This document shows positions 1 to 8,662 of a stretch of 34,892 nt of DNA, piece after piece. The notes under the pieces were generated by a model. It was not told the origin of the DNA and ran no database searches. It saw only the letters and a program-made list of their open reading frames with translations. Each line of letters opens with the position of its first letter. Within the stretch, counting starts at the first letter, position 1. The translations under genes were made by a program, and so were the position numbers. This DNA comes from an uncultured Collinsella sp. (GTDB lineage Bacteria > Actinomycetota > Coriobacteriia > Coriobacteriales > Coriobacteriaceae), in assembly GCA_902482035.1 (NCBI GenBank), contig CABSYW010000029.1:1-34892 (forward strand). The letters are read 5' to 3'.

Positions 1-48
1 GGAATCGGCTAAAGTGCGATGGCGAAATTGGTTGTTTTTACAGTAGTG

Positions 49-522
49 CTAACAGACGTCCCTCAGCGGCGCCAGGCGGTCCGGCCTGGCGATCGCGCGG
101 CGCTGGTAGTCATAGGAGCTCCTCGATATCCTCAAGAAGCCGGTGAGTTCTCTCAAGGACCACTTCCCCGCAGGCCTCAGGCGGTCTATCACCAGGGTCT
201 TCTCCCTGTTCGACATCCCGTCGAGGCTCTCGGCTTTTAAAACGTCCTGCACCGCCCTCAGCACCGCGTTCTCGAGCCTGAGCCGCTCGATCAGGGCGTC
301 CTTGTCCTCCGGGTCGATGTCGGGGTAGTCGGGGCCGTCCCCGACGAGTCGCGGCAGGTCCATTCCTCCACCGGCCCTTCCCGCGGGCTTGCGCACGTCC
401 CTGATCCAGCGCCAGACGGACGTCTTGCCGGGCCCGCCGAGTATCTCGGTTATCTCCATGACGGTGAGCCCGGCGCCGCGAAGCGCCCTGGCCCTCTCCA
501 CCATTCTCCTACTGTATGCCAT
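49..522 (-). pseudogene. Truncated IS3-family transposase (OrfA-like HTH plus start of OrfB)
   Basis: The ATG at 522 is preceded by a GGAG ribosome site, and the 157-residue product opens MAYSRRMVERARALRGAG. Residues 1-45 form a helix-turn-helix of the OrfA type (LTVMEITEILGG, then SVWRWIRDV). A leucine-rich helix follows (IERLRLENAVLRAVQDVLK). Residues about 103-157 (REKTLVIDRLRP to SRSSYDYQRR) match the start of an OrfB HTH region. The reading frame ends at LAPLRDVC and the DDE catalytic core is absent, so the protein cannot be an active transposase. Family assignment rests on these motifs alone. The stop may mark a junction with unrelated DNA, because the sequence downstream of it does not continue the transposase in any frame I can see. 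Confidence 0.7.
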
Positions 523-613
523 GCGGACTCCGTTCCGGACCTCAACGGTCCAACTTTTTGTCCGCAGTCCCCCTTTGAGCTGGGATAAGATTTCCGCGGC
601 ATCTCGGATTCTC

Positions 614-691
614 AAAAATGAGACACGCCGTTGGCGAAAATGAGACACGTGATATCGGGCATCGGATGTATCATTTGCAAAAATGAGTCCA
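614..691. repeat. Three related motifs at the right end of the IS remnant
   Basis: AAAATGAGACAC occurs at about 615-626 and 637-648, and the variant AAAAATGAGTCCA at 679-691. On the minus strand these read TGTCTCATTTT, TGTCTCATTTT and TGGACTCATTTTT. The outermost copy is probably the terminal inverted repeat and the inner ones possible transposase-binding sites. The partner end lies outside the window or is lost. Confidence 0.5.
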
Positions 692-718
692 CTCCACTCG
701 AATAAAGCGAGGTCCCTC

Positions 719-2062
719 ATGTACGTTCCACACCCCCGTATCCGTAGGCTGTCGAAAATCCCGCTTGTTGGGACGGCGGCGCTTGCTGCGTTGATCGCCA
801 CGAGCGTCGCCTGCTTCACGGCCACGCCCCAGGTTGCCCAGGCGGCAGACGCGCCCGCAATCACCGATATGACCGAGCAGGATTATCAAGCCCTGGGTCT
901 GGGCACGAGCGAGGACATTCCGGCCGATACCGTTGGCCCCTATTCCACTGATACCCCCACGACGTTTGCCACGCGCAGCGAGGTCTATATGGCAGCTAAC
1001 GGTAGCCATGGCAATCGCTACACTCTGCGCGACAAGCTCGAGAACGTCGAGCGCGGTGACATTGGCGGCAGCAGCAAACTCACCGATGGCTATGGAAGTG
1101 TGTGGGGCGCCGCAAAGTTCTGGCAAAACGTCAACAACTTCGATACGAACAGCGATCTCTACAAGCATAGCGACTACGGTGGCGGCACCTGGTCGTACCT
1201 AAGCAACAATGAGTCCTCAACAGTACTCGCCAACGACAACAACGGTTTCTCGGGCATTCACGCCACGAGTGTTGAGTTCTGCAGCGACGCCAGCACGGGC
1301 AAAAAGAGCCGCGTTGCCGAGCTCCGTGCCTACGGCGACAGTTCCTCCACGACGATTGACGGCAAGTCATACGCCGGAAAGGTTGAGCTGGTCCTCTACT
1401 CGTTTAGCAACGGGCGTACGCGCACTCTCGACACACACCTGCCGGTGACGGTCAACACTAATATGATGTACGAAGGCCGTTTTAAGTACCTGGATGCCGG
1501 TTACCTGCAAGAGCACGACGCCGTCTTTGATGTCGAGGCGGGCGATGTCGATGGCGACGGCGTCGACGAGCTTTTTGTCTACGCGGGCTGCTATGTCGAC
1601 GAGAACGGCGTGCGCAAGGCTGTAGTCGACATGTATGACTTGGAGGGCGGCAACTGGAAGCAAAGCGTCGTCAAGATCGATGCCGGTAACGCCGCGGACT
1701 ACACCACGCACAACAAGGGCGGGAACGACTCCTGGACGCAGCTTCAGTCAGCTCCTGTCGTTTCGCTAGCGGCCGGCGACCTCGATCGCGATTTTTGCGA
1801 TGACCTCGCCATCGTGGTCTCGGCACCCTACGGCAAGAAGAATATTGATAAGTCGACGCATTGCGAGCTGTTTTCGTGGGATGCATCCAAGGGTGCGCTC
1901 GTCCATGTCGATGCTCTGGGCGACGCGGGCGCAATCTCCCTCTCCGCGAACGGCAAGACCATGGTCGCTGCGAATGCGACGTTCGGCACGTTTGCCGCCT
2001 ACGATGAAGAAGGAAAGAAGACGGGTGAAACCGTCACGGGCCTTATTTCTTGCGGGCTATGA
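719..2062 (+). CDS. N-terminal fragment of the surface protein
   Basis: This 447-residue frame holds the signal peptide (RRLSKIPLVGTAALAALIA, cleavage near AQA-ADAP) and two FG-GAP-like repeats. It ends with an out-of-frame tail, LISCGL, after GETVTG. The homologous continuation LFLAGYDWQRSAFDYG is found one base over in the next frame. As it stands, translation would release a secreted fragment without a wall anchor. The nearest upstream sequence is the IS end, so the native promoter may have been displaced; I see no convincing promoter in the 28 nt between them. Confidence 0.65.
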   Translation: MYVPHPRIRRLSKIPLVGTAALAALIATSVACFTATPQVAQAADAPAITDMTEQDYQALGLGTSEDIPADTVGPYSTDTPTTFATRSEVYMAANGSHGNRYTLRDKLENVERGDIGGSSKLTDGYGSVWGAAKFWQNVNNFDTNSDLYKHSDYGGGTWSYLSNNESSTVLANDNNGFSGIHATSVEFCSDASTGKKSRVAELRAYGDSSSTTIDGKSYAGKVELVLYSFSNGRTRTLDTHLPVTVNTNMMYEGRFKYLDAGYLQEHDAVFDVEAGDVDGDGVDELFVYAGCYVDENGVRKAVVDMYDLEGGNWKQSVVKIDAGNAADYTTHNKGGNDSWTQLQSAPVVSLAAGDLDRDFCDDLAIVVSAPYGKKNIDKSTHCELFSWDASKGALVHVDALGDAGAISLSANGKTMVAANATFGTFAAYDEEGKKTGETVTGLISCGL

Positions 2063-4808
2063 CTGGCAACGCAGCGCTTTTGATTACGGCGCTTCTGACG
2101 GCAGCAAGGGGCTGTACGGCGCGCTGTACCGCTACGCGTATTTTGACTCGGAGTCTGGCGAGTTCAAGCTTTCCGATTGTAAGGAATACAGAGACGGGTT
2201 CCTCGCCTCCTATGGGCTGATGCATGTGCCCAACAGCGCATGGAAGGATAGCGCTCAGGATAAGCGCTATCCGTGCACCTTGGCGCCTATTGCCCTTGCC
2301 ACTGCCAACCTTGACGGCCTGTCCGAGCAGCTGGCGGTTGACGAGGTGCTCGTGGGCGGCGATGTGTTCCGCGACTTTGCCTGCAACACGGCACAGAGCG
2401 GGGCTCAGGGCTTGGGGTCCATGGTCGGAACCATGAGCATGAGCGGTCAGCAATACAACAGCAGCAACAAGCATGACCACAAGGGTATAGAGCAGGTGTG
2501 GATCAGCGACGTCAAGGCGGGCAGCGTCTCGGGTTCGGACCGCTATAACGAGAGCTTTATCGCCGTGGTGGGCAAGCACCGCGACGAGGACCTGCGCAAG
2601 AACGATGACTACTATTGGATGACCGCCTCGCATTTTTCGCTCGACGAGAACGGAAAGGTGCGCCGCGGCGAGGAGCAGGTGATTAGCGAGAGCAACCGTC
2701 GCGGCACTACCTACGGCACATTTATCTCGCTCGCGCTGCCCGATGTCGACAACGACAGCGTCAAGATCACGTACAAGGACCGCTACAAGGTCTATACCAA
2801 CCCGCGCGTGCTTGCCGTGCTGCAGGATGCGCCCTATGTTGAGGATCTGGAGCAGGCATACGGCTATCTGGTGTTGGGCGGCACGTCATACGGAGAGGAA
2901 AAGGGCACGGGGACATCCCAGGGCTATACCATTGGCGCCGAGTTGGGCGTTGCCGTCGAGGTGCAGACCGGTCCGCCCCTGGTCGCGATGAATGCTTCAG
3001 TCGATTTTGCCGCCGAGGGATGCTATGACTACCGGAGCGAGCGCACGGTCAGCGCAAGCGTAAGCTATGAGTCGCATGCCGGCGAGGGTGACAAGGCCGT
3101 GCTCTACACGATTCCGATGGTCTATTACGAGTATGAGATCGAAAATGAGGAAACTGGTGGCAAGGGCGTGATGGCGGCGCCCGTGTCGCTCGGCGCGCAG
3201 ACCTCGGTCGTTAATGTCGAGGCCTATGACCGCATTGCCAAACAGCACAATATGACGCCGCTCAGCTACTTTTTGACCAACCGGTCGGGAGAACCCGGAA
3301 CCTATCAAACGACGCTCAACGGCGAGACTCCCGTTGGGGATTCCTTTGGCCTGGGCAAGCCTGGCGTAACGCGCGCCTACACGCACGATGGGTTTAACGG
3401 CGCCGCCGCGCAGTCGGGGGCGAGCATTGAGCAGACCATCGAAGTCGAGGAGGGCAAGGAGCAGGAGCTCGAGCTCGGCTTGACGCTGAACGGCAGCGTT
3501 GTCATGGGCGCGAAGCTCGCAAAGCACGAGTTGTTTGGCGGCCTGTGCTTTGGTGCAAACGCCGGCTTTACTACGGGTAACTCCTCGAGTGAATCGACCG
3601 AATACGGCGGCACCGTCGACAACCTGCCCGAGGCCGCGCAGGGCAAGTACGGTTTTGTGTGGCGTCTGGGCGTCAACGCGGTGGATGTCGACAAGTTCGA
3701 GGCAGACTCGGGCGACAAGCTCGGCACCAAGGACACCGACCAGTTCTGGATCGTGGGCTATGACGTTAAGGACGTCGAGATGCCCGACGCGCCGGCCGTG
3801 ACGGGCTTTACGGCAAACGCCGTCGATTCGACCAGCGTTACGTTTAGCTGGGACGATGTACTCGCAAACAAGAGTGGCTTTAGCTACGGCGTGGGCATGC
3901 TGCAGAGCAATGCGGCGGATGCGGTCGTCAATAGCTGGAAGATTGCCGACAACACGCAGACCTCGCTCAAGTGGGATGGGCTGCAGCCCAATACGGAGTA
4001 TCGATTCACCATCGCTGCCGTTAAGAATGGATTCACGACCGAAACAGGTATTCGCTCGGCAATCATCACGGTCAAGACCATGCCCGATGGCATGACGATG
4101 ACCGTGAGCGGACCTGCGGCGGATGCTGCGGAGGGGTCGGATTTTGGATACGACTCTTCGGTTGAGCGCACGGCGGGAAGCCACCTGACGCTCTCGGCGA
4201 TTGGCCATGTGAAGCAACTCGGTGCCGACGATAGCGAAACAGGGCTGGCACCGACCTATATGTGGTACCGCAAGGGCCGCGGCGAGACAGAGTTTAAGCT
4301 CGTGGGTGCCGATGGCAACCTCGCGGCTGGAACGGCCTCAAAGCTCGAGATTGACCTGACCGCAGACGATGACGGTGCGCAGTATTACTGCCACGTGGGA
4401 TACAACGACGTGGGCCTCGACACCGGCACGACGCTCGTGAATATCGAGGCCGAGGAGACGGCGCCCACAACGGTGAACGCCACCCCGATCCGCACGCGCC
4501 GCCTGTTCTCACAGGCAAGTGCGGGCGCCAAGAAGTTCCTGGACCATACGCTGGTAAACACCGCCGGCCCAACCGATTCCGAAGGCTCAAAGGACCCCGA
4601 GACTCCTGAGACCCCGACGAACCCGGACAAGCCCAAGTCCGACAACGGAGCTAAGACCGACACCAAGGTCAAGACTACGACCACAGCGAAGAACCTCGCA
4701 AACACCGGCGACCAAACATTCGCCCTAGTCGCCACCGCAGCAGCAGCGGGAGCAACGCTCGTAGTGATAGCCCTCATCATGCTGATCAAGCGCCGCAAGA
4801 CCCACTAG
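2043..4808 (+). CDS. C-terminal fragment of the surface protein with sortase signal
   Basis: The frame is open from about 1800, but protein-like sequence begins at the frameshift (LFLAGYDW). It carries the middle extracellular region, the fibronectin type III domain (TSVTFSWDD ... LQPNTEYRFTIAAV), the Ig-like domain, the PETPETPTNPDKPKS stalk and the LANTGD, membrane and KRRKTH sorting signal. It has no signal peptide of its own, so if translated from an internal ATG it should stay in the cytoplasm. Only a corrected or recoded full-length product would be wall anchored. Confidence 0.6.
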   Translation, partial: LFLAGYDWQRSAFDYGASDGSKGLYGALYRYAYFDSESGEFKLSDCKEYRDGFLASYGLMHVPNSAWKDSAQDKRYPCTLAPIALATANLDGLSEQLAVDEVLVGGDVFRDFACNTAQSGAQGLGSMVGTMSMSGQQYNSSNKHDHKGIEQVWISDVKAGSVSGSDRYNESFIAVVGKHRDEDLRKNDDYYWMTASHFSLDENGKVRRGEEQVISESNRRGTTYGTFISLALPDVDNDSVKITYKDRYKVYTNPRVLAVLQDAPYVEDLEQAYGYLVLGGTSYGEEKGTGTSQGYTIGAELGVAVEVQTGPPLVAMNASVDFAAEGCYDYRSERTVSASVSYESHAGEGDKAVLYTIPMVYYEYEIENEETGGKGVMAAPVSLGAQTSVVNVEAYDRIAKQHNMTPLSYFLTNRSGEPGTYQTTLNGETPVGDSFGLGKPGVTRAYTHDGFNGAAAQSGASIEQTIEVEEGKEQELELGLTLNGSVVMGAKLAKHELFGGLCFGANAGFTTGNSSSESTEYGGTVDNLPEAAQGKYGFVWRLGVNAVDVDKFEADSGDKLGTKDTDQFWIVGYDVKDVEMPDAPAVTGFTANAVDSTSVTFSWDDVLANKSGFSYGVGMLQSNAADAVVNSWKIADNTQTSLKWDGLQPNTEYRFTIAAVKNGFTTETGIRSAIITVKTMPDGMTMTVSGPAADAAEGSDFGYDSSVERTAGSHLTLSAIGHVKQLGADDSETGLAPTYMWYRKGRGETEFKLVGADGNLAAGTASKLEIDLTADDDGAQYYCHVGYNDVGLDTGTTLVNIEAEETAPTTVNATPIRTRRLFSQASAGAKKFLDHTLVNTAGPTDSEGSKDPETPETPTNPDKPKSDNGAKTDTKVKTTTTAKNLANTGDQTFALVATAAAAGATLVVIALIMLIKRRKTH

Positions 4809-4836
4809 TAGCCAGTCGAACATATCGACAACCCAA

Positions 4837-4880
4837 AAAACCCGGGTAGCCAAAAAACAGGCCACCCGGGTTTTCTGTTG
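4837..4880 (+). terminator. Rho-independent terminator after the surface protein
   Basis: Arms AAAACCCGGGT (4837-4847) and ACCCGGGTTTT (4864-4874) pair perfectly and are followed by TTTTCTGTT. The flanking A- and T-tracts suit termination in either direction. It starts 28 nt after the stop codon. Confidence 0.85.
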
Positions 4881-4898
4881 AGTGGAGACTCCGCAAGC

Positions 4899-5066
4899 GG
4901 AAACTGCGTCCCATAATTAGGCCGAGAAATGGGATGAACTTTCCCAATGAGAGCCAACCGGAAACCACGTCCCAGAATCAGCTGAATAGTGGGACACACT
5001 TTCCCAATCGGGTCCCAAGCGGAAACTGCATCCCATTCCAGACAAGAATTCCGGGACACACTTTCC
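4899..5066. repeat. Array 1 of alternating 14-nt modules (GGAAA-N5-TCCC)
   Basis: Six modules alternate in orientation: forward at 4899, 4960 and 5021, reverse (GGGA-N5-TTTCC) at about 4931, 4991 and 5053. Gaps are 17-18 nt within a forward/reverse pair and 15-16 nt between pairs, giving a pitch near 31 nt, about three helical turns. The five central bases mostly end in CA, CG or TG. The gaps share no sequence. Because the central bases do not pair, the module itself, rather than a continuous hairpin, is what is conserved. The array lies between two convergent terminators. A matching array is at 26442-26612. Confidence 0.8.
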
Positions 5067-5067
5067 G

Positions 5068-5098
5068 CAAACAAAGAAGGCCACTTAATGTGGCCTTC
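5068..5098 (-). terminator. Terminator of the LTA-synthase-like gene
   Basis: The stem GAAGGCCAC (5076-5084) / GTGGCCTTC (5090-5098) has a 5-nt loop. On the minus strand it is followed by TTTGTTTG. It lies about 85 nt beyond the stop codon at 5182. Confidence 0.75.
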
Positions 5099-5181
5099 GT
5101 CTTGCGCAGGACTGTCCGAGCAGGGAACCTTATATGCCTCCGCCTGGACAGACGTTTCAGTTGTGGCTCAGCAGCTAGCAG

Positions 5182-7482
5182 CTACTTAATCTTGGTCGTG
5201 CCCGGCGCCAGGTTGGGGTCGGTTTCGTTGGCCTCGGTCTGGAAGTGCTCGGTGTACACGTTCTTGCCGTCGCGGAACATCTCGTAGTACTGCATCTTGG
5301 CGTAATCCTCGCGCGCCTTGGTGGCGGCTGCTGCGGCGGCGTCGTCACCGGTGACGTTGGAGGAGAGCGCCCAGCGCAGGCTGGCGTCCTCGTAGCCCAC
5401 CGAGTTGATGGCGGGCAGCGACTCGCGCAGCGTCATGTGCGCTTTCTGGTAGTCGGTCAGCGGCGCGCCGATTAGCTGCATGAGCTGGGTGGACAGGTAG
5501 TTGGTGGACAGGTCGTCGACCTCACTCGTCTGGTCGCAGCCGGCAACGTCGTAGTTGGCCCAGATGATGTAATCGGTCTGCCACAGACGCTCTTGATGCG
5601 TAGCGTCGTCCTCGCCGGTAAACCACTTGTCATTGAACTTGGACGGGAAGAACGGCTGGTGGTCGCCCCAGAACACCACGACCACCTTGCGGTCGAGCTT
5701 GCTCAGAGCGTTGAGGAAGTAGCGCAGTGCCTGGTCGGACTGCTCGATGCACGAGACATACTCGTCGACATCGGACAGCGTGCCGTCCTCGACGGTCTTG
5801 GCGTCCAGATCGGTCGTGTCGATATTCAGGTGCATCTGCTTGTCGACCGGCAGCAGGCCCGTATCGTAGCCCGAGTGGTTCTGCATGGTCACGTCGAAGA
5901 TAAACTGCGGATCGGCGTTCTGGTCGAGCAGCTCAAGAATCTTGTCGTAGGTAGCCTGGTCGGTCACCATGCCGCGCAAGGTGTCGGCTCCCTGGAAATC
6001 GTTGATGGACAGGAACTGGTCAAAGCCAAAGTCCTTGTAGACGTTCTCGCGGTTCCAGTTGGTTGCGTGATTGGGGTGCATAGCCGTGGTGGAATAGCCG
6101 AGCGATTTGAACTGCTCTGCCAGATTCCCGGTCGTTTCCATGTTGTAGATGGTGTAGGGGTACACGCCCGAGCCCAGGTTGGCCATGGAGTTGCCGGTCA
6201 TAAACTCAAACTCGGTATTGGCCGTGCCGCCGCCGTAGGCGCTCACGTAGAGCTTGCCGCGGCTGAGGCAGTTGGACAGGCTCTTAAAGTACTGCGGACC
6301 CTCGTAGCCGGCGCGCATGTTCTGGTAGATCGACAGATCCGAGAACGTCTCGTTCATGATGGCGATGACCGTGGGCTTCTCGCTGTCGAACTGCTCCTCT
6401 GCGGCGGCGCGCTCGTCACTCTTGGCAGCGTCGGACTTGTCGTAGGCCTTGGCGTACTTTTTGAGCGTGGCCTTGGCATCGTCGACGGAGTAGTCGGCGG
6501 GTTTGGGCGGCTTGATGGACTGCGCCGCACTAATAAAGGCAGGCAGGTAGCCCTCGCGCCAGTAGCTCTCGAGCGGGCGCCAGGTGTAGACGGTGATGCC
6601 GAGGGTGTTGTAGTAGTCGATGAGCGTGACGTGTGCGGTCACGCCGCCCAGGCACAGCACCGCCACGAGCAGGTTGGTGAGCAGCATACGCTTGGCGTTG
6701 GCGGCGCCCTTCTGACGGTGCGGTGCCACCAGGCCGGCGTACTCGCATAGCAGCATGGCGATGGCGGTAAAGCCCATGGACAGCACGCAGAACAGCGAGA
6801 TGGAGAAGGTGTAGCCGGTGCCGGCGACCGCGGCGGCGGTGGAGATGGCCGAAAGGTCGCCCGGCTGGATGGGCATGGACTTAAACGTGATAACGAAGAA
6901 CTCGGCAATGCCCAGGATAAAGAGGGCAAAGGCCAGGACCGCGGGGGCTGCGCCGTGGCGCTGGAATAGGAAGAACAAGCCGACCATGAGCGTGGCGATG
7001 ATGGCCCACTCGAGTAGGATGCACAGGGGGTAGACCCAGGTAAAGTCGTGGTTGGACGATACCTCCATGCCCAGCAGCGCAAAGACGCCGGCGAGCAGCA
7101 GGCACAGGACGGCGGCGACGAGCGGTTTGCCCACAAAGGCGCCGCGCAGGCGGGCGAGCTTGCCGGTGGGGGCGGGGGCGTCGGGCGCGGCGAACGCAAA
7201 GACGCGCGGGGCGATGCGGTCGCGTGCGATGCTGGCCCAAGCGCAGCCGGTGAGGATGGCGTTGGTCAGGATGAGCATCACAAAGGCGAGCGGCTCGTTT
7301 TGAGCGACGAGGCCCACGGCGCCCCAAATAGTCAAAAAGACCTGGAACAGGCCGAAGGCGACGCTCCACCCAAGAGCGCTTTTGGCAACGGTGCCCGACT
7401 TTGCGCGAATGGCCTTGGCCTCGCGCAAGACAAGGTAGACGGTCGCCGCAAGACCGACGAGCGAGATGGCGGCAGCGAACAT
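5182..7482 (-). CDS. LTA synthase family sulfatase (membrane phosphoglycerol transferase-like)
   Basis: A 766-residue membrane protein starting at ATG 7482, where GAGGAG lies 8 nt upstream; a GTG five codons earlier overlaps that ribosome site. The N-terminal 300 residues carry several hydrophobic segments, then an extracellular alkaline-phosphatase-fold domain follows. LtaS-type landmarks are present: a metal-site NETFSDL, a nucleophile region GGGTANTEFEFMTG, MHPN, and a GDHQP metal motif near the end. Family role: moving phosphoglycerol, or a related group, from a lipid onto an envelope glycopolymer outside the membrane. Most LtaS proteins are about 640 residues; here the linker and C-terminus are longer. 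The exact substrate cannot be read from sequence. It is monocistronic, with its own terminator and a 213-nt divergent gap upstream. Confidence 0.85.
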   Translation of the reverse strand: MFAAAISLVGLAATVYLVLREAKAIRAKSGTVAKSALGWSVAFGLFQVFLTIWGAVGLVAQNEPLAFVMLILTNAILTGCAWASIARDRIAPRVFAFAAPDAPAPTGKLARLRGAFVGKPLVAAVLCLLLAGVFALLGMEVSSNHDFTWVYPLCILLEWAIIATLMVGLFFLFQRHGAAPAVLAFALFILGIAEFFVITFKSMPIQPGDLSAISTAAAVAGTGYTFSISLFCVLSMGFTAIAMLLCEYAGLVAPHRQKGAANAKRMLLTNLLVAVLCLGGVTAHVTLIDYYNTLGITVYTWRPLESYWREGYLPAFISAAQSIKPPKPADYSVDDAKATLKKYAKAYDKSDAAKSDERAAAEEQFDSEKPTVIAIMNETFSDLSIYQNMRAGYEGPQYFKSLSNCLSRGKLYVSAYGGGTANTEFEFMTGNSMANLGSGVYPYTIYNMETTGNLAEQFKSLGYSTTAMHPNHATNWNRENVYKDFGFDQFLSINDFQGADTLRGMVTDQATYDKILELLDQNADPQFIFDVTMQNHSGYDTGLLPVDKQMHLNIDTTDLDAKTVEDGTLSDVDEYVSCIEQSDQALRYFLNALSKLDRKVVVVFWGDHQPFFPSKFNDKWFTGEDDATHQERLWQTDYIIWANYDVAGCDQTSEVDDLSTNYLSTQLMQLIGAPLTDYQKAHMTLRESLPAINSVGYEDASLRWALSSNVTGDDAAAAAATKAREDYAKMQYYEMFRDGKNVYTEHFQTEANETDPNLAPGTTKIK

Positions 7483-7695
7483 GCTGAGACTCCTCACAAA
7501 CTAAAACCTACGAAAGCGGGGGTTTACCCGATTGTTACCAAGATATGCACTGCAATTGGTGGCTGCGCACAACAACCAGCCATATTAACGCGCGCGTGTG
7601 GCGGTGTGGCGCAATGTAGTGGCGACCTGCGCGATAATGGACGGGAATTACACGGAAACGTAAAGGCTTCTTAAAGAATTAGCGAGGATGAGGCG

Positions 7696-8544
7696 ATGAA
7701 CGAGCAGGTTTGCACCAAGGCTGTGGATACGAACGGTTATCCGGTCGAGACGACGGGCAATGCGGTGCTGGACACGTTGGAGCACCGTTCCTCCACGCGT
7801 GTCTTTGCGCGTGATGACGACGACCGCCCCGTGGCGGTGACCGACGAGCAGCGGGCGGCGATTCTGCATGCGGCGAGCCGTGCGCCGTCGGCAGGCGCCA
7901 TGATGATGTATTCCATCGTAAGCATTCGCGAGCAGGCTACGCTGGACCGCCTCGCCGACCTGTGCGATCACCAGCCCATGATCGCCAAGGCGCCCTGGGC
8001 ACTAATATTTGTGGTCGATTATGCCAAGTGGATCGATCTGTTTGAGCATGTGGGCTGCTTTGAGTCCGAGTTTGTCGAGCGCACGGGTAAGGAGCCCCGC
8101 CGCGCGCCGGGTTTGGGCGACTTTGCCATCGCGGCCCAGGACGCCGTGATCGCCGCGCAAAACGCCGTGGTTGCCGCCGAGGCTCTGGGCCTGGGGAGTT
8201 GCTACATCGGTGATATCGTCGAGAATGCCGAGGAAGTTGCCGAGCTGCTGGACTTGCCGCCCTATACCATGCCGCTGTCGATGCTCATCATCGGCACGCC
8301 CCGTAAGGAGCGTCCGGCCATTGCGCATCCCGTGGTGAACCTGGTGCACGAGGAGCGCTACTGCCGCGCCGATGCTGCGACCATGGACGCGCAGGTGGCC
8401 GAGATGGACGCGATGTTTCGCCCGCATGCCCGCGAGGTGGGCGAGCGCGTGGTGGATATCTACACCCGCAAACACACCAGTCCCTTTATGGCCGAGATGA
8501 GCCGCTCCATGGAGTGGTGGTTCAAAAATTGGCTTGGAAAATGA
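7696..8544 (+). CDS. Nitroreductase family FMN-dependent oxidoreductase
   Basis: A 282-residue protein with GAGG upstream of the ATG. The nitroreductase fold is shown by RSSTRVF near 32 (FMN phosphate contact), APSAGAMMMYS near 63, a central helix rich in Ala (AAQDAVIAAQNAVVAAEALGLGSCYIG) and IIGTPRKERP near 200. The GLGSCYIGDIVEN segment is typical of the second FMN-binding region. About 60 C-terminal residues extend beyond the core and end in MEWWFKNWLGK. Likely a cytoplasmic NAD(P)H-dependent flavoprotein reducing nitro or quinone compounds; the natural substrate is unknown. It is monocistronic and divergent from the LTA-synthase-like gene. A dispersed palindrome starts 2 nt after its stop codon. 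Confidence 0.85.
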   Translation: MNEQVCTKAVDTNGYPVETTGNAVLDTLEHRSSTRVFARDDDDRPVAVTDEQRAAILHAASRAPSAGAMMMYSIVSIREQATLDRLADLCDHQPMIAKAPWALIFVVDYAKWIDLFEHVGCFESEFVERTGKEPRRAPGLGDFAIAAQDAVIAAQNAVVAAEALGLGSCYIGDIVENAEEVAELLDLPPYTMPLSMLIIGTPRKERPAIAHPVVNLVHEERYCRADAATMDAQVAEMDAMFRPHAREVGERVVDIYTRKHTSPFMAEMSRSMEWWFKNWLGK

Positions 8545-8546
8545 CG

Positions 8547-8579
8547 AATGTGACAAGGGGACAGTCCTTTTGTCACATT
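8547..8579. repeat. Dispersed palindrome, copy A
   Basis: Arms AATGTGACAA and TTGTCACATT (10 bp) surround a core with AGGGGACAGTCCTT. It belongs to the family at 21761, 32629, 34178 and, as a variant, 11033. It lies directly after the nitroreductase stop and may act as a 3'-end hairpin, although no T-run follows beyond ATTT. Confidence 0.75.
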
Positions 8580-8662
8580 TCATATCGCCGTGGTGGCCTA
8601 AAGGCCGTATAAATGTTTATCTAGCTGGGAAAACGGTGCCGTGCAAGTGCAGGCCGATTACC

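Larger units (their letters stand above)
1..691 (-). mobile_element. IS3-family insertion sequence remnant
   Basis: Seen: a minus-strand transposase start (49-522) with a candidate terminal repeat at 691-677 reading TGGACTCATTTTTGC, which begins with TG as IS3-family ends do. Two related motifs, TGTCTCATTTT, lie just inside it at 648-614. The transposase stops after the first part of the orfB-like region, so the element is truncated or continues as rearranged DNA outside the window. Positions 1-48 carry no recognisable transposase coding. The right end sits about 28 nt before the start of the surface-protein gene. The left boundary is not visible, so the extent is inferred. Confidence 0.6.
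719..4808 (+). pseudogene. Large LANTG-anchored surface protein, interrupted by one frameshift
   Basis: The two fragments together would encode about 1362 residues if one base were removed near 2045. Order: signal peptide (1-42, cleavage after AQA), a long secreted region with FG-GAP/VCBS-like calcium-type motifs (GDVDGDGVDELFVYAG near 270 and GDLDRDFCDDLAIV near 350), a further extracellular region, a fibronectin type III domain (about 1020-1120), an Ig-like domain with a WYRK...YYC pair (about 1123-1244), a Pro/Lys/Thr stalk, LANTGD (about 1326), a hydrophobic segment and a KRRKTH tail. That ending is a sortase sorting signal with Ala replacing Pro. Role (inferred): adhesin or other wall-displayed protein. 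The start at 719 is preferred because GAGG lies 6 nt upstream; an ATG at 683 falls inside the IS end. No long homopolymer marks the frameshift, so a sequencing error cannot be excluded. Confidence 0.75.

Noticed and set aside
683..718. ATG 683 as start of the surface protein
   Set aside because: It lies within the IS terminal repeat and lacks a ribosome site; ATG 719 has GAGG 6 nt upstream and gives a normal signal peptide.
2030..2062. Programmed frameshift in the surface protein gene
   Set aside because: No slippery heptamer, no stop-codon-plus-CTT recoding context and no clear downstream pseudoknot; simple mutation or sequence error is more likely.
4899..5066. CRISPR array
   Set aside because: The repeated unit is a 14-nt module that alternates in orientation, gaps are only 15-18 nt, and no cas genes are near. 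The same holds for 26442-26612.
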